A stretch of 9,187 nt of DNA from contig JANXNT010000927.1 of assembly GCA_025353985.1 (NCBI GenBank), positions 1-9,187 on the forward strand, read 5' to 3'. This document shows positions 6,501 through 9,187 of the stretch, piece by piece. Made by a program: the position numbers and the translations under genes. Source of the stretch: Limnoglobus sp. GTDB taxonomy: Bacteria; Planctomycetota; Planctomycetia; Gemmatales; Gemmataceae. A model generated the notes under the pieces. The model was not told the DNA's origin. It did no database searches and saw nothing but the letters and a program-made list of their open reading frames with translations. Numbering within the stretch: the first letter of the stretch is position 1; each line of letters opens with the position of its first letter.

Positions 6501-9187
6501 CCAGTGGGCGGGACGATTCGACGAGCCGATCGCATTACGTGAATGGCAATACGACCACCGATTCGAGCGGTAGCGGGCATAGCCAGTTCGACAACAATTT
6601 CGATCACACCACCGATACGAAGTGGCAGGGGAGCTATCGCTCGGTCGATCTCGATGGCGTTCGCCAATCGTACTCGGGCAGTGCGTCGGGAAGCTACGAC
6701 CCGCGCGGCAACATCGACTACTCGTGGAGCAACACGAGCACGACCGATTCGACGACGACAACACCGAACGAGACGTCGCGTTACCATTACGGTTGGTCGA
6801 GCGGCGTCGGTGGCGGGGATCACTACACCTTCCACGGATCGTGGGACCAGAGCATCAATCCGACCGGCAGCGTCGTCACCACATCGAGTGGCAGCGGCAC
6901 CGCATGGGGCGATTCCCACACCAATTTCGCCAGTTCGTGGTCGCGCACGACCACGACGACATACGGCGCGGGTTCTGGCTCGGGATACGGTTCGGGTTCT
7001 GGCTCGGGATATGGCGGCAACACGACGACCGAGGGGAGCAGCTACAGCGGCGGGTCGAGCAACAGTTACAGCCAGGCGATTACGAGTCCGGGCTTCCTGG
7101 GGAATGGCTACAGCGTCTGGGGCGGGAATTACGGCTACGGCGGTTGGGATGCGAGCTGGGGCGGCCTCGGGGCGTTTGGCACGCTCGGTTATGGGTATGG
7201 CGGGGCTTCGGGCGGCTATCCGGGCAGCGAACTCGGGGCGATTCGCAAACCGGGCCACGATGTCGAATTCCTCGCGAATTCGTCGATCACGGTGTTTACG
7301 GGCACGATTGCGACGACGGTGCCGATCGATGTGAACCCGTCAGTCGGCGATGAGAACATGCCGGATAGCGGCAACTCCGGCGATGACGCGAGTTTTGCAC
7401 CGTCGCCAGATGAAGGCGATGGCGATCCGGTCGTCGACGACTCGTCGCCGGACGAAGACGCCGATCTGCAACCGGTCGAGGAAGATACGAGCCTCGATGC
7501 CAACGGCGATGGCGTCGACGATTACGAGTTCGGCTGGAACGACGATTTTTCCGATGGACAAACTCCGGACGGCACTTCGGCCGGTGACGGTGCGGGAACG
7601 GGCACAGGCACGGGCGGTACTGCAACGGGGAGTGCGGCGGCGGGCGAGCAGATGGTGTCGTACTCGATTGAGGTCCACAAGAACGGGACGAGCTACGTGT
7701 ATTCGCAGACGTTGGCGGGGGGTTCGGCGACGTTTACGGATGCGTCGGGCGGTGTGACGGCGATGGTTTACGACGGCAAGGGGTTGCTGACTTCGCTGAC
7801 CGATCCGGTGAATAACGTCACGTCGTTTGCGTACGATAGTGCGGGGAACATGTTGTCGGAGACGAACGCGCAGGGGACGCGGAGCTTCGTTTACGATGGG
7901 CAGAATCGGCTGGTGTCGAGCGTGGATCGCAACGAGCGGGTGCGGGAATTCGGCTACGATGCGGGCGGTCGGTTTACGCAGGAACGCTGGCTGACGAACG
8001 GCGCGGTGACGCACACGATCGACTACGGTTACGATGCGGGCGGGCGGTTGACGAGTGCGGGGGATGCGTCGTCGCAGTATCTGTATACGTACGATGCGAA
8101 TGGACATTTGGATGTCGTGACGGAGAGTGGGAGCGGGCTGGGTGCGGTGTATACATTCGATTATGATGCGAATGTGGCGGGCGATATTGTCGCGGTGACG
8201 GTGAGTGTGAATGGCAGTGTGGATCACGTCGAAAACTATACGTATGATGCACAGCGTCGGATGACGCAGGTGCTGCAATCGGGCGCGAGTGTGGCGGCGA
8301 AGCGGGTCGATATTGCGTACGTGGATAATCGGGTCGGGACGCTGACGCGGTACGCGGATCTGTCGGGCACGCAGTTGGTGGCAACGAGCACATTTAGCTA
8401 TACGAGTGCGGGTCAAGTGAGCGGGATCACGCACGCGCAGGGCGCGTTAGCCCTTGCCACGTATGGGTATACGTACAACGCGGCGGGGTTGGTGACATCG
8501 TTCAGTAGCGACGCGAACACGGCGAATTACAGCTACAACGCCACGGGTCAGGTGGTCGGCGTCGATAACAGCACATTGGCCGATGAAGGCCATCAATACG
8601 ATGCGAACGGCAATCGTACAGGTGCGGGTTATGCGGTGGGTGCGGGCAACCGCCAGCTGAGCGATCCGCGATTTAGTTACACGTACGACGACGAAGGCAA
8701 TCGCACCAAGCGTACGGATTCAGTCACTGGCCAAATCATCGAGTACGTTTGGGATGCACGCAATCGTCTCGATGAAGTGAAAATCGAAGCGAGCAACGGC
8801 ATAGTCGTCAAGGATGTCGATTATGTCTACGATGCGCTGAATCAGAAGATTGGCCGTATCGAGAAAGATGGCAGCAGCACAATCATCGACGAGGAGCACT
8901 ACGGCGTCGAATCGCGAACCGCCACTCGTAGTACTCCCGTTGCCGGGATGCTCAGCCAGGCGACACTCGATCAGGTAAGCATCGTCACCGACGGCGATGC
9001 CGATGTCATCGAGCGATACATGTATGGCCCCGATGTCGATCAAGTGCTCGCAGGCGAGGTGAACGGCAATACGCAATGGTATCTGAGCGATCAGCAGAAC
9101 AGCGTTCGTACGGTCATTTCCAGCAGCGGCAGCATCCTCAAGACAGTCGAATACGACGGCTTCGGCAACGTGGTGAGCGACAGTGCG
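530..9187 (+). CDS. Giant RHS/YD-repeat protein with long repetitive N-terminal stalk (cut by right edge)
   Basis: This single frame (codons starting at positions equal to 2 modulo 3) has no stop from 446 to the last base and gives at least 2,886 residues. The last third is an RHS/YD-repeat protein with about fifteen YDxxGxx motifs and the start of the RHS core (WYLSDQQNSVRTV, then EYDGFGNVVS). Upstream lie a Ser/Gly leader, a segment with one hydrophobic stretch, seven to eight Trp/Gly-rich repeats, a Thr/Ser tail, a Gly/Tyr segment and an acidic hinge. RHS proteins are large surface or secreted shells, often carrying a toxin at the extreme C terminus; that part is outside the window. I found only one Cys in the translation (in VQICWWES, near 3510), as expected for an extracellular protein. 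No classical signal peptide is visible. Start: ATG 530 avoids overlap with the divergent gene. ATG 482 would add 16 codons, and ATG 575 or 584 are also possible. None has a clear ribosome-binding site. Confidence 0.9.
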   Translation, partial: MLFAAASTGTSSPFSMTGMGSIFSNGIDLTAPSPTSAASNSSGGSSANNNASGSTGGPTSTNPDQYPPVVPPGSNAGSGGTSSPQSPPASGGDGSGAPAPNTGNNTNSSTGSTTGSGDSGSPGANTGSNGANANAANPASTAPAGAVTPPPTTREAPTGLSESDFTPSPFALRSGSILSAATPFSFANATNSSVAPSGTYALSDGLKSTLLTAKSSTLNITVTPTVEGKKYVEVFDYHSTILSSLAIPVAGIPLAIPILVGTTHSGYTLTAETFSNRTAFTLTMFLNETNAQTDKEPAPATGDGRSVSVTVSSAKNYDRRIANDTPTGTGNATGSDSGSGAWSNTVAASGTYSRTNTTSAHSTSVSGSLGFGQKKSGSFAFADTLQGDANNVITHAGSGFVGQGFATNSWYSASGTFHGTSDGLTKPRPQPTVVGPVQNPGETPVPPNPTNPTTATPPTPTGTTPSNSPGARGQGPGGGRGITAAGRTIDGKIQESGSANTKLDTRIERTVSSSGTWSDTSGNGSGRSWGSDNWSFSGSGNYWYQTLDGSATGKYTDNDWNNRSWESNQTMTYNPPTGTGTAAGSWSFSGDGWRSGDTGSVSTYEGSGSHLRTVPLSPRPTAAPTASGNPTSTAGATVPPTNGRGTGSGSEILSGKFTESGRDSNTLDYRVDRAVTSRGQWLDGSGSATGRSSGNDNVETFEDGKYKYTNVHGSGSGDSYIGTTTEDKWDYNEKQTYTTDKAAVLAAFAKAASGIANPFAAIAAGAAAALAAATGSARTWTYSGDGWRSNEVNAWSVYFGEGDYSRTLPIKSKAPAAGTGSVETPPAGGVAPAGRGAATSGSETIAGSTSENGNADSKIYTKVYQKLSASGTWSDASGSGTSTSKGSDYWGVEASGKYNYVTAHGGGSGDSSTGLNQRYEWDYSETLTLNPAGKTIYLPIASGQASGSGTGSATQASASGTTSASGPVAASGSGSTTASGTASGSSPSSISVQICWWESSGSGFRAGEVTDWSSYSGSGTYAISRPLVAGSHTPSTAVAPTGAPSGRSRAASGSERFSGTVTDTGNTSTTIGYRVEEAIGSSGVWRDISGSGTDSDKGFDRVDSQASGSYDYNTAKGYGSGSSSGGGFTHVIWDFSNKRTLVIAPLPAVGSNASASGNSWSFSSGSGFQSVRSELGDSYKGTGFEEDWGDFGTSQSGGIAPPGTIGHTANTSTTHSSVGIGATSITPNGIGDATSGDWYTSTEIDEFGGTSDKSFRKVNLLQASDGKWSVSSGSGTGNWSGSHNTSSSSNGFYNYVANDGKVEGSLLGGGENYLGWDYGETLILSSSKADIDAVVALNALAAASGAGSASGTTSGSTTTASGSASNATSQGNTASGNASSGSASAAAPSWVWVDTSGSGWTKIRSDVRSRHDGSGNWKSKYEDDAPYTLRELTGPDVAAPRPTVTAPYSGPSLGLLTANDGLWSVSGTIDEKGYTHQHDETRIDQSATRYREWIDASGSGNSQADGWSRVENEYSGSYSYASPNGSGAGATSGSSERFGFWNFGNEAQLVLSSGVGTVITPIATGTASPASDSGAVRQWSYSGRGITGFDHSDQFDYSGTGSATVSVEVGPYGDRNRTLAVNLEENGSHETGIAVAIERTLSASGTWSDAAGNFKGRDVGSLGLGYSGASGYSISHTPRVGGSGSMSGTDRVNGSRVNDWNFQESASFGGGVKQRPQQVETNGVISINYVPEAPGTGTGTVSPAGSDWIYSGTGERTIEDVDKAGYSGSGTYTRDSVSGKTEEHGKVDYTRKFHWDYTRPATGKWAWTGGTAKTTALLHDDASYSGSGTATSSSTQAITGGTQTISRADTQIENGLHDWTQDIQVGSKFAANLTLPSGSASGASGASGASGPGWISAGTATTTEVAHGYHKSSGSAKADSNYSNPTSTTSQYGWSEATSVGERHGSSQVTRTDDWNTRFVTVSVLAVDGHVTDTNTDTYDGTGFALNTQHASGRDDSTSRSHYVNGNTTTDSSGSGHSQFDNNFDHTTDTKWQGSYRSVDLDGVRQSYSGSASGSYDPRGNIDYSWSNTSTTDSTTTTPNETSRYHYGWSSGVGGGDHYTFHGSWDQSINPTGSVVTTSSGSGTAWGDSHTNFASSWSRTTTTTYGAGSGSGYGSGSGSGYGGNTTTEGSSYSGGSSNSYSQAITSPGFLGNGYSVWGGNYGYGGWDASWGGLGAFGTLGYGYGGASGGYPGSELGAIRKPGHDVEFLANSSITVFTGTIATTVPIDVNPSVGDENMPDSGNSGDDASFAPSPDEGDGDPVVDDSSPDEDADLQPVEEDTSLDANGDGVDDYEFGWNDDFSDGQTPDGTSAGDGAGTGTGTGGTATGSAAAGEQMVSYSIEVHKNGTSYVYSQTLAGGSATFTDASGGVTAMVYDGKGLLTSLTDPVNNVTSFAYDSAGNMLSETNAQGTRSFVYDGQNRLVSSVDRNERVREFGYDAGGRFTQERWLTNGAVTHTIDYGYDAGGRLTSAGDASSQYLYTYDANGHLDVVTESGSGLGAVYTFDYDANVAGDIVAVTVSVNGSVDHVENYTYDAQRRMTQVLQSGASVAAKRVDIAYVDNRVGTLTRYADLSGTQLVATSTFSYTSAGQVSGITHAQGALALATYGYTYNAAGLVTSFSSDANTANYSYNATGQVVGVDNSTLADEGHQYDANGNRTGAGYAVGAGNRQLSDPRFSYTYDDEGNRTKRTDSVTGQIIEYVWDARNRLDEVKIEASNGIVVKDVDYVYDALNQKIGRIEKDGSSTIIDEEHYGVESRTATRSTPVAGMLSQATLDQVSIVTDGDADVIERYMYGPDVDQVLAGEVNGNTQWYLSDQQNSVRTVISSSGSILKTVEYDGFGNVVSDSA
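605..1015 (+). other. Ser/Gly/Asn/Pro-rich N-terminal leader of the giant protein
   Basis: Residues about 26-162 are almost entirely Ser, Gly, Thr, Asn, Pro and Ala, with short runs such as SSGGSSANNNASGSTGG and few charged or aromatic residues. This is a disordered, flexible segment by composition. It has no recognisable catalytic or binding motif. It sits before the first folded-looking segment, so it may be an exposed tether or a target for glycosylation, but that is an inference. Confidence 0.7.
1016..1810 (+). other. Unassigned segment with one hydrophobic stretch, before the repeats
   Basis: Residues about 163-427 differ from the flanking linkers: they carry beta-strand-like alternation (STLNITVTPTVEG, KKYVEVFDYHS) and one uncharged hydrophobic stretch at residues 241-261 (bases 1250-1312; SLAIPVAGIPLAIPILV) with three prolines. 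The stretch is long enough to cross a membrane, but the prolines make a plain transmembrane helix uncertain. The end of the segment, with GAWSNTVAASGTYS and NSWYSASGTFHGTSDG, already resembles the later repeats and may be a degenerate leading unit. A Pro/Thr linker (about 1811-1990, PVPPNPTNPTTATPPTPTG) follows. I do not recognise a family. Confidence 0.5.
1991..2476 (+). repeat. Stalk repeat unit R1 (162 residues)
   Basis: This unit shows all three anchors of the repeat: SSSGTWSDTSGNGSG (Trp codon at 2078), a middle RSWESNQTMTYN strand, and WSFSGDGWRSGD followed by YEGSGSH. It ends in a Ser/Pro/Thr linker. It matches R2-R7 at the protein level only; the DNA copies are well diverged. Confidence 0.65.
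2477..3052 (+). repeat. Stalk repeat unit R2 (192 residues), with Ala-rich insert
   Basis: Anchors are SRGQWLDGSGS (Trp codon at 2570), DKWDYNEKQTYT, and WTYSGDGWRSNEVNAWSVY followed by GEGDYSRTLP. Between the second and third anchors is an Ala-rich hydrophobic insert at about 2750-2860 (for example FAAIAAGAAAALAAATG). It is likely helical, unlike the Ser/Gly linkers at the same place in R3. Confidence 0.65.
3053..3688 (+). repeat. Stalk repeat unit R3 (212 residues), with Ala-Ser-Gly linker
   Basis: Anchors are SASGTWSDASGSG (Trp codon at 3146), YEWDYSETLTLN, and CWWESSGSGFRAGEVTDWSSYSGSGTY in two consecutive pieces. The inner linker (about 3355-3500) is nearly pure Ser/Ala/Gly/Thr, rich in ASG and SGS. 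The only Cys I find in the protein sits just before the third anchor. Confidence 0.65.
3689..4234 (+). repeat. Stalk repeat unit R4 (182 residues)
   Basis: It opens like R3 with SERFSGTVTDTG. Anchors are GSSGVWRDISGSGTD (Trp codon at 3782), VIWDFSNKRTLVI, and NSWSFSSGSGFQSV followed by YKGTGFEEDW. The third anchor has lost the second Trp. Confidence 0.6.
4235..4906 (+). repeat. Stalk repeat unit R5 (224 residues), longest unit
   Basis: Anchors are ASDGKWSVSSGSGTGNW (Trp codon at 4331), LGWDYGETLILS, and WVWVDTSGSGWTKIRSDV followed by HDGSGNWKS. After the second anchor comes a short Ala-rich helix-like piece (ADIDAVVALNALAAASG, from about 4517), then an ASG-rich linker. This is the same insertion point as the Ala-rich insert in R2. 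Confidence 0.6.
4907..5386 (+). repeat. Stalk repeat unit R6 (160 residues)
   Basis: Anchors are TRYREWIDASGSGNSQ (Trp codon at 5006), RFGFWNFGNEAQLVL, and RQWSYSGRGITGFD followed by DYSGTGSATVSV. The opening DGLWSVSGTIDEKGYTHQ resembles the openings of R1-R4. Confidence 0.6.
5387..5878 (+). repeat. Stalk repeat unit R7 (164 residues)
   Basis: Anchors are LSASGTWSDAAGNFKG (Trp codon at 5468), VNDWNFQESASF, and SDWIYSGTGERTIEDVD followed by YSGSGTYTRDSV. Its first anchor is almost identical to that of R3 (SASGTWSDASG), which supports a shared origin. Confidence 0.6.
5879..6031 (+). repeat. Stalk repeat half-unit R8
   Basis: Only the second half of a unit is present: FHWDYTRPATG, then GKWAWTGGTAK, then YSGSGTATSSS. 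The SGTWSD half is missing, so the regular array ends here or is truncated by an internal deletion. Confidence 0.5.
6032..6960 (+). other. Thr/Ser/Asp-rich tail of the stalk with a second loose repeat
   Basis: Composition shifts to Thr, Ser, Asp, Asn and His. Two stretches look related: one at about 6290-6475 (NYSNPTSTTSQYGWSEATS ... DDWNTRFVTV) and one at about 6716-6966 (YSWSNTSTTDSTTTTPNETS ... HYGWSSGVG ... GSWDQSINPTG). Each has a Thr-rich run, a YGWS motif and a later Trp. A short GAS-triplet run (about 6161-6207, SASGASGASGASGPG) lies at the start. No known domain is recognised. The many Trp and Tyr residues argue for beta structure rather than pure disorder. Confidence 0.45.
6961..7260 (+). 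other. Gly/Tyr/Ser-rich segment
   Basis: The encoded stretch is dominated by Gly, Tyr, Ser and Trp, for example GNGYSVWGGNYGYGGWDASW and LGYGYGGASGGYPG. Such glycine-aromatic sequences occur in flexible or adhesive surface proteins. It separates the Trp-repeat stalk from the acidic hinge and YD region. Function is not determinable from sequence. Confidence 0.55.
6971..7011 (+). repeat. Short direct DNA repeat encoding GSGSGYGSGSGSGYG
   Basis: A 17-base sequence (ggttctggctcgggata) occurs at 6971-6987 and again at 6995-7011, 24 bases apart and in frame. It is nearly perfect at the DNA level, unlike the old repeats upstream, so it is probably a recent slippage duplication. Confidence 0.75.
7330..7580 (+). 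other. Acidic hinge with thrombospondin-type-3-like calcium motif
   Basis: The translation is strongly acidic, with many Asp and Glu from about SVGDENMPDSG to DDFSDGQTPDG. It contains DANGDGVDDYE (bases 7496-7528, residues about 2323-2333), which fits the DxNxDGxxD pattern of thrombospondin type 3 and related bacterial calcium-binding loops. A Gly/Thr linker (about 7590-7645) follows. Calcium binding here could rigidify the junction to the YD region; this is an inference from one motif. Confidence 0.55.
7646..9073 (+). repeat. YD (RHS) repeats
   Basis: About fifteen YD-type motifs are readable in order: VYDGKGLLTS, AYDSAGNMLS, VYDGQNRLVS, GYDAGGRFTQ, GYDAGGRLTS, TYDANGHLDV, TYDAQRRMTQ, YTSAGQVSG, TYNAAGLVTS, SYNATGQVVG, QYDANGNRTG, TYDDEGNRTK, VWDARNRLDE and VYDALNQKIG, plus the one in the core. 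In RHS and TcC proteins these strands build a hollow beta shell that encloses the C-terminal domain. The phrase RYMYGPDVDQVLAGE near 9015-9061 leads into the core. Confidence 0.92.
9074..9187 (+). other. Start of RHS-repeat-associated core domain (cut by right edge)
   Basis: The translation QWYLSDQQNSVRTV, then SILKTVEYDGFGNVVSDS, matches the beginning of the RHS core, where the usual form is YLxDxxGSVRxVxDxxGxVVxxYxYDxFGNV. The normal continuation (FGYTGREWD, YYRARYYDPxxGRFxxxDP) and the variable C-terminal domain would lie to the right of the window. Confidence 0.85.

Noticed and set aside
4634..7258. 874-codon open frame on the minus strand
   Set aside because: It is antisense to the giant gene. 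Its product is an Arg/Ala/Val-rich string without domain order, the typical shadow of tcg/gcg/acg/ggc-rich coding sequence that contains few stop complements.
7340..8434. 364-codon Arg/His/Ile-rich open frame on the minus strand
   Set aside because: It lies antisense to clear YD repeats. Its composition mirrors the tac/gat/acg codons of the plus strand.

Overview
The window is a GC-rich bacterial segment dominated by one enormous plus-strand reading frame. It opens near the left edge and is still open at the last base, giving at least 2,886 codons without a stop. The C-terminal part is unmistakably an RHS/YD-repeat protein: about fifteen YDxxGxx motifs followed by the start of the RHS core. 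Everything upstream is a very long, low-complexity, Ser/Gly/Thr-rich region built from seven to eight degenerate repeats of about 155-225 residues, which I cannot assign to a named family. The phrase YMYGPDVDQVLAGE before the core, the giant size and the absence of clear Shine-Dalgarno sites suggest a planctomycete or a similar large-genome environmental bacterium. That assignment is an inference.

Layout: bases 1-527 carry, on the minus strand, the N-terminal 175 codons of an FkbM-type methyltransferase that runs off the left edge. The giant gene starts head-to-head with it, at ATG 530 or possibly ATG 482, leaving essentially no intergenic space. Its product is ordered as follows: a Ser/Gly/Asn/Pro-rich leader (about 605-1015); a distinct segment with one hydrophobic stretch (about 1016-1810); a Pro/Thr linker; repeat units R1-R7 plus a half-unit R8 (1991-6031); a Thr/Ser-rich tail with a second, looser repeat (6032-6960); a Gly/Tyr-rich segment (6961-7260); an acidic hinge with a thrombospondin-type-3-like calcium motif (7330-7580); YD repeats (about 7646-9070); and the beginning of the RHS core (9074-9187).

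By analogy with RHS proteins, the YD part would form a beta shell around a C-terminal domain, often a toxin. The repeats upstream would form a long extended surface stalk. The C-terminal domain and any immunity gene lie beyond the right edge, so toxin function cannot be judged here. The methyltransferase probably modifies a glycan or small molecule, and nothing visible links it functionally to the giant protein. No RNA genes, CRISPR arrays, insertion sequences or convincing promoters or terminators were seen.
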